Positions 22,180 to 31,311 of a stretch of 64,000 nt of DNA are shown piece after piece (the stretch's first letter is position 1; the number at the start of each line of letters is the position of its first letter). Below the pieces are notes generated by a model. The model was not told the DNA's origin and did not search any database. It saw only the letters and a list, made by a program, of their open reading frames with translations. Source of the stretch: Burkholderiales bacterium. GTDB taxonomy: Bacteria; Pseudomonadota; Gammaproteobacteria; Burkholderiales; Burkholderiaceae_C. The DNA lies in the NCBI GenBank assembly GCA_026954015.1, contig JAIXLP010000051.1:1-64000 (forward strand), written 5' to 3'. Both the position numbers and the translations under genes were made by a program.

Positions 22180-23160
22180 ATGCACGCCTGGCTTTGCCGC
22201 GAACTCACCGGCGTAGACGCTCTGCGCTGGACCGAACAGCCGACACCGCAGCCCGCGGCGGGTGAAGTGCTCATCGAAATCCGGGCGGCAAGCCTGAACT
22301 TCCCCGATCTGCTGATCGTGCAGGGCAAGTACCAATTCAAGCCCCCGCTGCCGTTCGTGCCAGGGTCGGAATACGCGGGCGTGGTGCGCGAGCTCGGCGC
22401 GGGCGTCACCCACTTGCGGGTGGGGCAGCGCGTCGCCTGCCTGAACGGCACCGGGGGATTTGCCACACACACGACGGCACCGGCGCACCTGTGCTTTCCG
22501 CTGCCCGAGAGTTTCACGTTCGAGGACGCGGCGGCGTTTCTCATGATCTACGCCACCTCGCACCACGCGCTGCTGGACCGCGCCGCGCTGCGGGCGGGCG
22601 AGACGGTGTTGATCCTGGGCGCAGCCGGCGGCGTCGGCACGGCGGCGATCCAGATCGCCAAGGCGGTGGGCGCGCGCGTGATCGCGGCCGCATCGACCGT
22701 CGAGAAATGCGCGGTCTGCCGCGCCCAGGGCGCCGATGCGACGATCAACTACGGCACCGAGGATCTGCGCGGCGCGATCAAGGCGCTGACCGGCGGCAAG
22801 GGCCCGGACGTGATCTACGACCCCGTGGGGGGCAATTTCACCGAAGCGGCGTTCCGCTCGATCGCCTGGCGCGGGCGTCACCTGATCGTCGGATTCGCAG
22901 CCGGAGACATCCCGCGCCTGCCGATGAATCTCACGCTGCTCAAGGGTGCCTCCATCGTCGGCGTGTTCTGGGGCGACTTCGCCCGGCGCGAACCACAGGC
23001 CAACGCCGCCGCGCTGGCGTCGCTGGGCCAGTGGTATGCGCGCGGCACGATCAAGCCGGTCATAGACCACGTGCTGCCAATGGGCGAGCTGCCCGCCGCG
23101 TACGCGCGCATGGCGGCGCGCGACGTCAAGGGCAAGCTGGTGCTCGTCAATCCAGGGTAA
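22180..23160 (+). CDS. NADPH:quinone oxidoreductase family protein
   Basis: A 326-residue medium-chain dehydrogenase/reductase of the zinc-independent quinone oxidoreductase type. It has the GroES-like N-terminal fold ([25 protein letters not shown]) and the nucleotide-binding motif [16 protein letters not shown]. The zinc-binding cysteines of alcohol dehydrogenases are absent. It diverges from surE and precedes the diguanylate cyclase by 64 bases. Substrate is not determined by the sequence. Confidence 0.88.
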   Translation: MHAWLCRELTGVDALRWTEQPTPQPAAGEVLIEIRAASLNFPDLLIVQGKYQFKPPLPFVPGSEYAGVVRELGAGVTHLRVGQRVACLNGTGGFATHTTAPAHLCFPLPESFTFEDAAAFLMIYATSHHALLDRAALRAGETVLILGAAGGVGTAAIQIAKAVGARVIAAASTVEKCAVCRAQGADATINYGTEDLRGAIKALTGGKGPDVIYDPVGGNFTEAAFRSIAWRGRHLIVGFAAGDIPRLPMNLTLLKGASIVGVFWGDFARREPQANAAALASLGQWYARGTIKPVIDHVLPMGELPAAYARMAARDVKGKLVLVNPG

Positions 23161-23224
23161 ACACTGCGCCCGGCCGGCCGATGTAACGACAAGAACCAAG
23201 AACAACCTTTACCACGCCTCCCGC

Positions 23225-24748
23225 ATGGCCACCCGATCCGTCTCCGAGTACGCCCGCGAAGCGCTGAAACAGATCGCCATTCGCAGGCTGCAGCCCACGC
23301 CGGACAACTACCAGGCGGTCTACGACGAAATCTCGGGTCGGGTCAGCCAACCGCCCTTCCCGATCGCGCGCCTGCGCCAGATCGCGCGCATCCTGCCCGG
23401 TCAGACCCCGGCGCAACGGCGCGTGCTCGAGCAGTTCTCCACGGCGGTGGACGCCCAGGACTGGAGCGCGCTGCAAAACGCGCTGGTCGCCTACGCCTCG
23501 CTGGGCATGACCCCTGTTTCCGCGTCGCCGCCCGAGGGCGAGGTCGCGATGGGCGCGCTCCCCACGGCCTTCGCCGAACGTCTGGCGCGACTCGTGGACA
23601 ACATCCTGCCGGCGCTCGGCGAGGACGACACGCGCGTGCGCACGCTCGCAACCGAACTGACCCAGTGGCTGCGCCAGACCAGCCCCGAGACCGCCACCGC
23701 CGAAAAGTTACTCGACAATTTCAGCTACCGCCTGTCGTTTGCGAGCGAAGACCAGGCCGCGATCCGCGCCGGGCTGCTCACGCTGCTGCAACTGGTGTTC
23801 GACAACATCGCGGTGCTGAGCCCGGACGACACCTGGCTGCACGGCCAGGCCCAGGCCTTGCGCGAAGCCGCTACGCCCCCGCTGACACTGCGCCGCATTG
23901 ACGAAGTGCAGATACGCCTGAAGGACGTGATCCTCAAGCAGCGCGAGTCACGAGAGCGCGCAGTGCAGGCACAGCAGCAGATGCGCACGCTGCTGGCAAC
24001 GTTCATCGACCGCCTTGCCGAGATGGATGAAAGCAGCGCGAACTACCACGCGCAGCTCACCGATTGCGCCGAGCGCATCAGCCACGTGAGCAACGTGCAG
24101 GAGCTCGGACCGCTGCTGCAGGAAGTGATGCGCGCAACACATGACATGACGCAAAGCAGCCGCGCCATGCGCACCGAGCTGCATGACCTGCGCGAACGCG
24201 CCGACGCCTCGACCGCGGAGATCGAGCACCTGCGCGAGGAACTTGAGCGCACGAGCGCGCAGGCCCGTCACGACCCGCTGACCGGTTCGCTCAACCGCAA
24301 GGGCCTCGAAGAGGCGCTGGAACGCGAAGTCTCGCGCGCACGGCGCATCGACGCGCCCCTGTGCATCGCGCTGCTGGACATCGACAACTTCAAGCTGCTC
24401 AACGACCGGCTCGGGCACGCCGCCGGGGATGCCGCGCTCGTGCATCTGGTGAAAACCACGCGCAGTGTCATGCGCCCCCAGGATCAGCTTGCGCGCTTCG
24501 GCGGCGAGGAATTCGTGCTCGTGCTGCCCGACACCTCGCTCGAACAGGGTGTGCAAGCGATGAAGCGGCTGCAACGCGAACTCACCACGCACTACTTCAT
24601 GCAGGGGGAGGAGCGCACCCTCATCACCTTCAGCGCGGGCGTCGCGCAACTGGGCCACGACGAAAGCAGCAGCGCCGCCGTCAAGCGCGCCGACCAGGCA
24701 ATGTACCTGGCCAAGCGCTCGGGCAAGAACCGCGTCGTCGCCGCCTGA
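23225..24748 (+). CDS. Diguanylate cyclase with a long N-terminal region
   Basis: Makes the second messenger cyclic di-GMP. The 507-residue protein has a C-terminal GGDEF domain (about 340-505) with active-site motif GGEEF at residues 426-430 and an inhibitory I-site RPQD at 417-420, so the enzyme is probably active and product-inhibited. The first 330 residues are predominantly helical, start SVSEYAREALKQIAIRRLQP, and end in a probable coiled coil; no membrane segment or known sensor domain is evident. The input signal is unknown. Confidence 0.9.
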   Translation: MATRSVSEYAREALKQIAIRRLQPTPDNYQAVYDEISGRVSQPPFPIARLRQIARILPGQTPAQRRVLEQFSTAVDAQDWSALQNALVAYASLGMTPVSASPPEGEVAMGALPTAFAERLARLVDNILPALGEDDTRVRTLATELTQWLRQTSPETATAEKLLDNFSYRLSFASEDQAAIRAGLLTLLQLVFDNIAVLSPDDTWLHGQAQALREAATPPLTLRRIDEVQIRLKDVILKQRESRERAVQAQQQMRTLLATFIDRLAEMDESSANYHAQLTDCAERISHVSNVQELGPLLQEVMRATHDMTQSSRAMRTELHDLRERADASTAEIEHLREELERTSAQARHDPLTGSLNRKGLEEALEREVSRARRIDAPLCIALLDIDNFKLLNDRLGHAAGDAALVHLVKTTRSVMRPQDQLARFGGEEFVLVLPDTSLEQGVQAMKRLQRELTTHYFMQGEERTLITFSAGVAQLGHDESSSAAVKRADQAMYLAKRSGKNRVVAA

Positions 24749-24773
24749 CGCGCACCATCAGTGCGCCAGCGGC

Positions 24774-25211
24774 CTACCAGCCCCCGGTGATGTACTGCTC
24801 CATCTGCTCAATGACGAACTGCTGTTGCGAGATCACGTGCTTGACGAGGTCACCGATCGAGACCAGACCGACGAGTCGCCCGTCCTCGACCACTGGCAGG
24901 TGGCGCAAGCGGTTTTCCGTCATCAGGGCCATGCACTCTTCGGTGGATTGACCAGGGTGCACGAAGCGCACCGCGCGCGTCATGATCTCGCTCACCGGCG
25001 TATCTCCCGAGCTGCGCCCGAGCAGCACCACCTTGCGGGCGTAATCACGCTCGGTGAAGATGCCGGCGATCTTTTCGCCGTCCAGCACCATCAGCGCGCC
25101 TATGCCCTTTTCGGCCATCAGACGCAGCGCCTTGAGCACCGTGTCGGTGGGCGCGACGCAGTGCACCTGCGCGTTGTTCTTGGAGCGAAGAATTTCTGCG
25201 ACCGTCGTCAT
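24774..25211 (-). CDS. CBS-domain protein
   Basis: A 145-residue protein consisting of two CBS domains (about residues 10-65 and 75-130), with repeated segments such as GIGALMVLDGEKIAGIFTERDY and RHLPVVEDGRLVGLVSIGD. Tandem CBS pairs bind adenosine nucleotides and act as energy sensors; the partner here is unknown. The ATG at 25211 gives the usual MTTVAEILRSK start. It is convergent with the diguanylate cyclase. Confidence 0.87.
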   Translation of the reverse strand: MTTVAEILRSKNNAQVHCVAPTDTVLKALRLMAEKGIGALMVLDGEKIAGIFTERDYARKVVLLGRSSGDTPVSEIMTRAVRFVHPGQSTEECMALMTENRLRHLPVVEDGRLVGLVSIGDLVKHVISQQQFVIEQMEQYITGGW

Positions 25212-25340
25212 GGCGAACCTCCCTTTGCGGCGATGAACGAGCACACATTATCCCCATGCGAGCGCTAGCGAGGAACTACCGCAATCGGGCCTGGTCCCCA
25301 GGCTGGTTTCAAATGGAAAGCGGCGTAGATCCATTGTTGG

Positions 25341-25362
25341 CAAGCGCGAGCAGCTATTGTTT
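25341..25362 (+). repeat. Dispersed palindromic repeat, half copy G
   Basis: CAAGCGCGAGCAGCTATTG matches the right half of the repeat at 57139-57158 (CAAGCGCTGGCAGCTATCG). It lies in the 255-base gap between the CBS gene and the glutathione transferase gene. No convincing left arm is present. Otherwise I see only unassigned AT-richer leader sequence in this gap. Confidence 0.5.
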
Positions 25363-25466
25363 CTATATTAATCATCCCCCCGTCACGCGAAGGCGCTTTC
25401 TGCTACGCTGGCACCCGTTCGCCCGCGCGGTGCGTGGACGCATTTTCAATATCAGGAATCCGTTCG

Positions 25467-26072
25467 ATGAAACTCTATTACTCCGCCGGCGCCTGCTCGC
25501 TGGCCGCACATATCGCTCTGGAAGAAGCCGGTCTGAAGTACGAGGCCATCTCCGCCCCGACCAAGACCAAGGTGTTGCCCGACGGCTCGGACTACCGCAA
25601 GGTCAATCCGCTGGGCTACGTGCCCTACCTGGTGCTGGATGACGGCACCGGCCTGCGCGAGTGCGCCATCGTCTGCCAGTACGTTGCCGACCAGGCGCCG
25701 GCCAAGGGGCTGATCCCCGCCTGCGGCACCATGGCGCGCTACGAGCTGCAGATGTGGATGCACTTCACCTCGACCGAAATCCACAAGAACTTCAGCCCCC
25801 TGTTCAGCCCCGCCATGCCCGAAGAAGGCAAGAAGCTCAGCAAGGACAAACTCGCCGAGCGGCTGAAATGGTTGGACGGGCAGCTCGCCGGCAAGCAGTA
25901 CCTCATGGGCAATGGCTTCACCGTGGCGGACGCCTACCTGTTCGTCGTGACGGGCTGGACCAAGCCGATGAACATCGACCTCGCGCCCTTTCCGAACATC
26001 GTGGCCTGGCGCGAGCGCGTGGCAGCACGTCCGGCCGTGCAGGCGGCGATGAAGGCGGAAGGGTTGATCTGA
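25467..26072 (+). CDS. gstA: Glutathione S-transferase, beta class
   Basis: Conjugates or reduces substrates with glutathione. The 201-residue product matches the length of E. coli GstA and has the beta-class N-terminus KLYYSAGACSLAAHIALEEA with the characteristic Cys10. The thioredoxin-like domain (1-80) is followed by an all-helical domain ending in AFPNI-type residues. The ATG at 25467 begins exactly at the conserved start. It is convergent with the MFS transporter gene. Confidence 0.92.
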   Translation: MKLYYSAGACSLAAHIALEEAGLKYEAISAPTKTKVLPDGSDYRKVNPLGYVPYLVLDDGTGLRECAIVCQYVADQAPAKGLIPACGTMARYELQMWMHFTSTEIHKNFSPLFSPAMPEEGKKLSKDKLAERLKWLDGQLAGKQYLMGNGFTVADAYLFVVTGWTKPMNIDLAPFPNIVAWRERVAARPAVQAAMKAEGLI

Positions 26073-26112
26073 CGCTGCACGCTCGCGCAGACAGCCGAAG
26101 CGTTCTGGCGCT

Positions 26113-27330
26113 TCAACGCGGGGCGGCCAGCGGCCGCTGGCGCCACGCCACGAGCGCGCCCAGCCACAGCGCGGCGGCCGAATAGACGAAACCGCGCGCC
26201 AGACCGCCCTCGCCGTCGGCGATCCAGCCCACCACCGTGGGGCCGACAATCTGCCCGAAGGCAAACAGGATCGTGAACGCGCTGATGCCTGCAGCCCACT
26301 GCGCGGCGGGCAGGTTGTGGCGCACGAACGCGGTGGTAGACGCCACGAGCGAGAGAAACACCGCGCCGAACAGCAGGCCCGAGACCAGCACCACCGGCCA
26401 CGCGGCGGTGAGCACCGGCAGCAGCGTGGCGACACCGAGCAGCGCGTTGAGCAGCGCGAGCGCGCCCCCGCCCCTGGCGCGGTCAAGCAGCCGTGCCCAG
26501 ATACGCGCGGACGCCACCACCGCCAGCCCCAGCAGCGTGTAGAAGAGCGTGATGGCCGCGCCGCTCGCACCCTGGTCGCGCAGCAGCGCGATCACGAAAG
26601 TCATGTAGCCGATGTAGCCTACGCCAAAGAGCGTGTAGCCCGCGAGCATGGGCGCCATCGCAAGCCACGGTAGTCTTTGAGCCAAATCAGGCCCTGGCGC
26701 TTGTCCATCTTGCGCTGCCGGCTCTCTTTTGGAGAGTGCGCGGGCCGGTTGGACCAGCACCAGCGTCGCCAGCACGCACAGCAGCGCCAGCCCCCACCAC
26801 GCCCAGGCCCAGCCATGCGGCACCGCACGCGCCGCGGCCAGCAGCAGCGGCACACCCAATGCCGAGAGCGCAATGCCCGTGCCCACGCCGCCGTAATAGA
26901 TGCCAAGCAGCAAACCCGCCTGCCGCGGCACCCGGTCGCCCAGCCGCGCGGCCAGCAACCCGCCGGCGATGAACACATAGGCGCTGGCCACGCCCGCCAG
27001 AAAGCGCTGCAGCAGCAGCGGGGCCGCGTCGATGAAAAAGCCCGAGAGCGCCATGAACACACTCGCGAGCACCGAGCCCCAGAGGAGCAGCGCGGTGGCG
27101 CCCAGGCGACGCATCAGCCACGGCGTCATCAGCGCTCCAGCCAGATAGCCGGCGGCATTGACCGTGTTCATCGCGCCCGCCAGCGTGTAGCTCCAGGCAA
27201 GGTCCTCGCGCATCACCGGCAGCAGCAGGGCGTAGGCGAAGCGCGTGATGCCCAGGGAAACGGCGGCGCCCAGCGACAAGGCGAGTGCGAGCGCGATCGG
27301 ATGGCCGCGCATGCGGGAGGCATCAGGCAT
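26113..27330 (-). CDS. YbfB/YjiJ-type MFS transporter
   Basis: A 405-residue membrane protein with about twelve hydrophobic segments. Its start, GAAVSLGITRFAYALLLPVM, resembles the YbfB/YjiJ group of major facilitator proteins, whose substrates are mostly unknown. The cytoplasmic loop between segments 6 and 7 is hydrophilic (SKREPAAQDGQAPGPDLAQ) and is encoded by a copy of the dispersed palindromic repeat. The ATG at 27330 is chosen by the N-terminal hydrophobic segment; no strong ribosome-binding site is seen. It follows the IclR regulator by 20 bases and probably shares its transcript. Confidence 0.85.
   Translation of the reverse strand: MPDASRMRGHPIALALALSLGAAVSLGITRFAYALLLPVMREDLAWSYTLAGAMNTVNAAGYLAGALMTPWLMRRLGATALLLWGSVLASVFMALSGFFIDAAPLLLQRFLAGVASAYVFIAGGLLAARLGDRVPRQAGLLLGIYYGGVGTGIALSALGVPLLLAAARAVPHGWAWAWWGLALLCVLATLVLVQPARALSKREPAAQDGQAPGPDLAQRLPWLAMAPMLAGYTLFGVGYIGYMTFVIALLRDQGASGAAITLFYTLLGLAVVASARIWARLLDRARGGGALALLNALLGVATLLPVLTAAWPVVLVSGLLFGAVFLSLVASTTAFVRHNLPAAQWAAGISAFTILFAFGQIVGPTVVGWIADGEGGLARGFVYSAAALWLGALVAWRQRPLAAPR
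26675..26730 (+). repeat. Dispersed palindromic repeat copy inside MFS coding sequence
   Basis: The plus strand reads CTTTGAGCCAAATCAGGCCC, then TGGCGCTTG-TCCAT-CTTGCGCTGCCGGCTCTCTTTT. The arms match the other copies (CCAGCGCTTG...CAAGCGCTGGCAGCT), with a few changes. It lies wholly inside the MFS reading frame and keeps it open, encoding the central cytoplasmic loop. Confidence 0.7.
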
Positions 27331-27350
27331 GCGCCGATTGTTGCCGCAGA

Positions 27351-28115
27351 TCAGGACCAGGTTCGCGCCAGGGCGGTTGCCGCCTGTCGCAAATGCGGCA
27401 GGTGCTGCAGCGCCTGCGCCAGCGTCATGCGCGCCACCGGCGCCTGCAGGGCCACGGCGCAGCGCACCGCGCGGCTGCCCGCGGCGCGCACCGGCACCGC
27501 GACGCACACGAGACCCTGCACGAATTCCTCGGCATCCACCGCGTAGTCCTGGCGCGCGATGCTGGCGAGCTCCGCGTCCAGCGCCTTGCGCTCGGTCAGC
27601 GTGGTGGGCGTGTAGCCGGTGAGCGGCAGGCTCTGCAGCATCTCCTCGCGCTTGCGCGGCGCCAGCGACGCGAGGAACAGCTTGCCGCTGGCCGAGCAGT
27701 GCAGCGGCACGCGCGTGCCGGGGCGCAGCTCCATCTGCAGCGGAAAGGCCGATTCGACCCGGTCAAGGTAGTGCACCTGCGCGCCGGAGAGCGCCGTGAG
27801 GTTGCAGCTCTCGCCCACCTGCGCCACGAGCTGGCGCAGCACCGCGTGGCGCACGCCCTGCGGGACGCTCGCGGCCTGCACGCTGTCGGCCAGGGCCAGC
27901 AGGCGCGGCGCGAGCGTGAAGCGGCGGCTGCCCGGCTCGCGGCGCAGCAGCTCGGCCGCCTCCAGCTGCAGCAGCAGGCGGTGCACCGAGGGCTTGGGCC
28001 AGCCCAGCAGCTGCACCAGCTCCGCCGTGGTCAAGGGGCGGGCCTCGCGCGCCATCGCCTCCAGCAAGTCGAACTGGCGCAGCAGGGGCTTGCTGGCCGT
28101 CGCTTCATTGATCAT
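27351..28115 (-). CDS. IclR-family transcriptional regulator
   Basis: A 254-residue regulator with an N-terminal winged helix-turn-helix (LRQFDLLEAMAREARPLTTA..., about residues 12-75) and a C-terminal IclR effector domain. IclR regulators usually control catabolic or transport operons and respond to a small aromatic or organic acid. It diverges from the SDR/monooxygenase operon across a 97-base gap and precedes the MFS gene, making it the likely local regulator of both. Effector unknown. Confidence 0.9.
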   Translation of the reverse strand: MINEATASKPLLRQFDLLEAMAREARPLTTAELVQLLGWPKPSVHRLLLQLEAAELLRREPGSRRFTLAPRLLALADSVQAASVPQGVRHAVLRQLVAQVGESCNLTALSGAQVHYLDRVESAFPLQMELRPGTRVPLHCSASGKLFLASLAPRKREEMLQSLPLTGYTPTTLTERKALDAELASIARQDYAVDAEEFVQGLVCVAVPVRAAGSRAVRCAVALQAPVARMTLAQALQHLPHLRQAATALARTWS

Positions 28116-28116
28116 G

Positions 28117-28162
28117 GAATAAATCTCGATCTATGAGACGTTTTTGAATAAAAATGAGAGAC
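28117..28162. promoter_or_regulatory. Candidate IclR operator region
   Basis: In the AT-rich divergent gap two direct elements are seen: GAATAAA at 28117-28123 followed by ATGAGAC at 28133-28139, and GAATAAA at 28146-28152 followed by ATGAGAGAC at 28154-28162. A TCTC/GAGA dyad (28124-28127, 28135-28138) lies within the first. Direct or inverted elements next to an IclR gene are plausible binding sites, but this is inference. Confidence 0.35.
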
Positions 28163-28212
28163 TAATTCTACGAAGACCTACATTCGCTGACAAGTTCAGC
28201 CCTTCACCATCC

Positions 28213-29052
28213 ATGGCAAGCAGCTTTCACAACGTGGTCCTCACCGGCGCCTGCGGCGGCTTCGGGCAGGCGCTGGCGCAGACGCTGCTGGCGCAAGGCA
28301 GCGCGGTGGCGCTGGTGGGCCTGCGGCAAGAGGTACTGCAGGCGATGGCGGACACCGCACCCGGGCGCTGCGCCGTCTACACGCCCGACGTGGCTGACAG
28401 CGCCGCCATGCAGGCCATGGCCGCCGACTGGATGGCGCGCCACGGCCTGCCCGACCTGGTGATCGCCAACGCGGGCGTGGCGGGCGGCTTCGACACCGCG
28501 CAGCCACAGGATCTGGCCGTGATGCGCCGCATGCTGGAGATCAACCTGCTGGGCGTGGCCACCACCTTCCAGCCCTTTCTCGCAGCGGCGGCGGAGCAGC
28601 CCGGCCACCGCCTCGCGCTCGTGGGCGTGGCCAGCATCGCGGGCTGGCGCGGATTGCCGGGCAACGGCGCCTACTGCGCCAGCAAGGCCGGGCTCATTGC
28701 CTACCTGCAAAGCCTGCGCGCCGAGCTGCGCCCCACCCGCATCACCGTGCACACCGCCAGCCCCGGCTACCTGCGCACCCAGCTCACCGCGGGCAACCGC
28801 TTTGCGATGCCCGGCCTGCTGGAACCTGACGAGGCGGCGCGCCTGCTGCTCGCGGGCGTGGCCGCCGGGCGCGAGCACATCGTGCTGCCGCGGCGCACCG
28901 GCTGGCTGGCGCGAGCCCTCTCCTGCCTGCCCGCGCGCTGGCACGACGCCCTCCTGCTGCGCCAGCCACGCAAGCCGCGCGTGGGCGAGGCGGGCGCCAC
29001 GCCGATTCCGGGCCTCGATCACCCCTTCTCTTCCAACACTCCACATCCATGA
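28213..29052 (+). CDS. Short-chain dehydrogenase/reductase
   Basis: A 279-residue classical SDR that oxidises or reduces an alcohol/ketone with NAD(P). The cofactor motif TGACGGFG is at residues 11-18, NAG at 86-88, catalytic Ser near 141, and YCASK at 154-158. The ATG at 28213 gives the usual short lead to the cofactor motif. It is first of five coupled genes and overlaps the monooxygenase gene by four bases. Substrate unknown. Confidence 0.9.
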   Translation: MASSFHNVVLTGACGGFGQALAQTLLAQGSAVALVGLRQEVLQAMADTAPGRCAVYTPDVADSAAMQAMAADWMARHGLPDLVIANAGVAGGFDTAQPQDLAVMRRMLEINLLGVATTFQPFLAAAAEQPGHRLALVGVASIAGWRGLPGNGAYCASKAGLIAYLQSLRAELRPTRITVHTASPGYLRTQLTAGNRFAMPGLLEPDEAARLLLAGVAAGREHIVLPRRTGWLARALSCLPARWHDALLLRQPRKPRVGEAGATPIPGLDHPFSSNTPHP

Positions 29053-30365
29053 ACACGGCTGCCACCCAAGAACAGATCGCCCTCATCGGCGCCGGCCCCT
29101 CGGGTCTGGCAGGCGCGCGCGCGCTGCAGAAGGCGGGCGTCCCCTTCCAGGGCTTCGAGGCCTGGAGCGACGTGGGGGGGCTGTGGAACATCGAGAACCC
29201 GCGCTCCACGGTGTATGACTCGGCGCACCTGATCTCCAGCAAGACGACGACGGAATTCAGCGAATTCCCCATGCCCGCGGGCACGGCCGACTACCCCGGC
29301 CACGCCGAGCTGCTCGAGTACTTTCGCGCCTACGCCGCGCATTTCGACTTGAAGCGCCACTTTCGCTTCGGCACGCGGGTGCTCAGGGTGGAACCGGTGA
29401 GCGATGCGCCCGACACCCTCTGGCGCGTCACCGTTCAGGCAGAAGGCGGCGCCGAGGAAACCGCCGAGTACAAGGGTGTGGTGATCGCCAACGGCACGCT
29501 CGCCGAGCCCAACATGCCCCAGTTCGAGGGGCATTTTGACGGCGAGCTGCTGCACACCAGCGCCTACAAGTCGCCCACGCAGTTCACGGGCAAGCGCGTG
29601 CTCATCGTCGGCGCGGGCAACTCGGGCTGCGACATCGCGGTGGATGCGGTGCACTACGCGAACAGCGTGGAGATGTCGGTGCGCCGCGGCTACTACTTCG
29701 TGCCCAAATACGTCTTCGGCATCCCGGCCGACACGGTGGGCGGCAAGCTCACGCTGCCGCCCTGGCTCAAGCAGAAGATTGACAGCACCATCCTCAAGTG
29801 GTTCACCGGCGACCCGGTGCGCTTCGGCTTTCCCAGGCCCGCGTACAAGATGTACGAATCGCACCCGGTGGTGAACTCGCTCATCCTCTACCACCTGGGC
29901 CATGGCGATGCGCGCATCCGCGCCGACATTGCGCGCCTGGATGGCAACACCGTGCACTTCAAGGACGGCACGCAGGGCGAGTACGACATGGTGCTGGCGG
30001 CCACCGGCTACAAGCTGCACTACCCCTTCATCGATGACGCGCTGCTGAACTGGCAGGGCATGGCGCCCAGCCTCTACCTCAACATCTTCGCGCCGCGCTA
30101 CACGCACCTGGCCGTGCTGGGCATGGTGGAGGCGAGCGGCCTGGGCTGGCAGGGCCGCTACGAGCAGGCCGAGCTCGTGGCGCGCTACTTCAAGGGCCTG
30201 GATGCGGGCAGCAGCGCCGCCGCCGCGCTCACGCAGGCCAAGGCCGGGCCGCCGCCCGACCTCTCGGGCGGCTACCACTACCTCAAGCTCGAACGCATGG
30301 CCTACTACGTCAACAAGGACGTGTACCGGCGCACCGTGCGCCGTGCGGCCGAGGCGCTGAACTGA
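29049..30365 (+). CDS. Flavin-containing monooxygenase (class B)
   Basis: A 438-residue FAD- and NADPH-dependent monooxygenase. The FAD motif GAGPSG is at residues 14-19, the class B fingerprint FxGxxxHxxxYK at 163-174 as FDGELLHTSAYK, and the NADPH motif VGAGNSG at 187-193. Such enzymes carry out Baeyer-Villiger or N/S-oxygenation. Position next to an SDR suggests an alcohol is first oxidised to a ketone which is then oxygenated, but this is inference. It is coupled by ATGA to the SDR and followed 16 bases later by the symporter. Confidence 0.9.
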   Translation: MNTAATQEQIALIGAGPSGLAGARALQKAGVPFQGFEAWSDVGGLWNIENPRSTVYDSAHLISSKTTTEFSEFPMPAGTADYPGHAELLEYFRAYAAHFDLKRHFRFGTRVLRVEPVSDAPDTLWRVTVQAEGGAEETAEYKGVVIANGTLAEPNMPQFEGHFDGELLHTSAYKSPTQFTGKRVLIVGAGNSGCDIAVDAVHYANSVEMSVRRGYYFVPKYVFGIPADTVGGKLTLPPWLKQKIDSTILKWFTGDPVRFGFPRPAYKMYESHPVVNSLILYHLGHGDARIRADIARLDGNTVHFKDGTQGEYDMVLAATGYKLHYPFIDDALLNWQGMAPSLYLNIFAPRYTHLAVLGMVEASGLGWQGRYEQAELVARYFKGLDAGSSAAAALTQAKAGPPPDLSGGYHYLKLERMAYYVNKDVYRRTVRRAAEALN

Positions 30366-30381
30366 TCCTGAAAGGCATGCC

Positions 30382-31311
30382 ATGCTGCCCATCGACGAAA
30401 TCCGGCTGAACTTCAACCCCGCGTCGCTCGCGCTGCTCAACTGGGTGCTGGCGGCGCTGATGTTCGGCATCGCGCTGGATACGCGCGTGGAGGACTTTCG
30501 CCGTGTGCTCAAGCTGCCGCTGGCCTTCGGCGTGGGCATCGCGGCGCAGTTCCTGGTGCTGCCGCTCATCACCTTCGTGCTCTCCATCGTGCTGGGGGTG
30601 GAGCCAAGCATCGCGCTGGGCATGATCCTCGTCGCCTGCTGCCCGCCGGGCAACGTCAGCAACATCCTCACGCACCAGGCCGGGGGCAACGTGGCGCTGA
30701 GCGTGTCGATGACGGCCGTCTCCAACGCGCTCGCGATCGTGCTCATGCCGCTCAACTTCGCCTTCTGGGGCCACCTGCACCCCACGGCGGCGCCGCTGCT
30801 CAAGACCATAGCGCTGAGCCCGCTGGAGATGACGCTGCACATCATCGCCATCATCGGCATCCCCTTCGTGCTCGGCATCGCCATCGCGCACCGCTGGCCC
30901 GCGTTCACCGCGCGCGTCAAGCGCCCCGTGGGCATCGTGAGCTTTCTCGTTCTGATCGGCTTCATCATCGGCGCCATCGCGGGCAACTGGCGCTTCTTCA
31001 TCGACTACACCGGCGAGGTACTGCTCGCCGTGGCGCTGCACGACGCGCTGGCGCTGGCCACCGGCTACGGCTGCGCACTGCTCTTTCGCGTGCCCGACTA
31101 CGACCGGCGCGCCATCACCTTTGAAGTGGGCATCCGCAACGCGGGGCTGGGGCTCGTGCTGGTGTTCAGCTTTTTCGGCGGGCTGGGCGGCATGGCCGTG
31201 GTCGCGGGCGTCTGGGGCTTCTGGGACATCATCGCCGGCCTGCTGCTTGCCAGCCTGTGGGCGCGGCGCCCCGCGCTCACGCAAACCGCTTCATCGAAAG
31301 CCACCGCATGA
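30382..31311 (+). CDS. Bile acid:sodium symporter family transporter
   Basis: A 309-residue membrane protein with about ten hydrophobic segments. It has the sodium-site region of the BASS family, CCPPGNVSNILTHQAGGNVA, between about residues 91 and 110. Members import bile acids, keto acids or other organic anions with sodium. Encoded between a monooxygenase and an epimerase, it probably imports the pathway substrate; the identity is unknown. It overlaps the next gene by four bases. Confidence 0.9.
   Translation: MLPIDEIRLNFNPASLALLNWVLAALMFGIALDTRVEDFRRVLKLPLAFGVGIAAQFLVLPLITFVLSIVLGVEPSIALGMILVACCPPGNVSNILTHQAGGNVALSVSMTAVSNALAIVLMPLNFAFWGHLHPTAAPLLKTIALSPLEMTLHIIAIIGIPFVLGIAIAHRWPAFTARVKRPVGIVSFLVLIGFIIGAIAGNWRFFIDYTGEVLLAVALHDALALATGYGCALLFRVPDYDRRAITFEVGIRNAGLGLVLVFSFFGGLGGMAVVAGVWGFWDIIAGLLLASLWARRPALTQTASSKATA

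Noticed and set aside
24750..24766. A hairpin GCGCAC-catca-GTGCGC between the convergent diguanylate cyclase and CBS genes
   Set aside because: Only six pairs and no T run on either strand, so it is not a convincing terminator.
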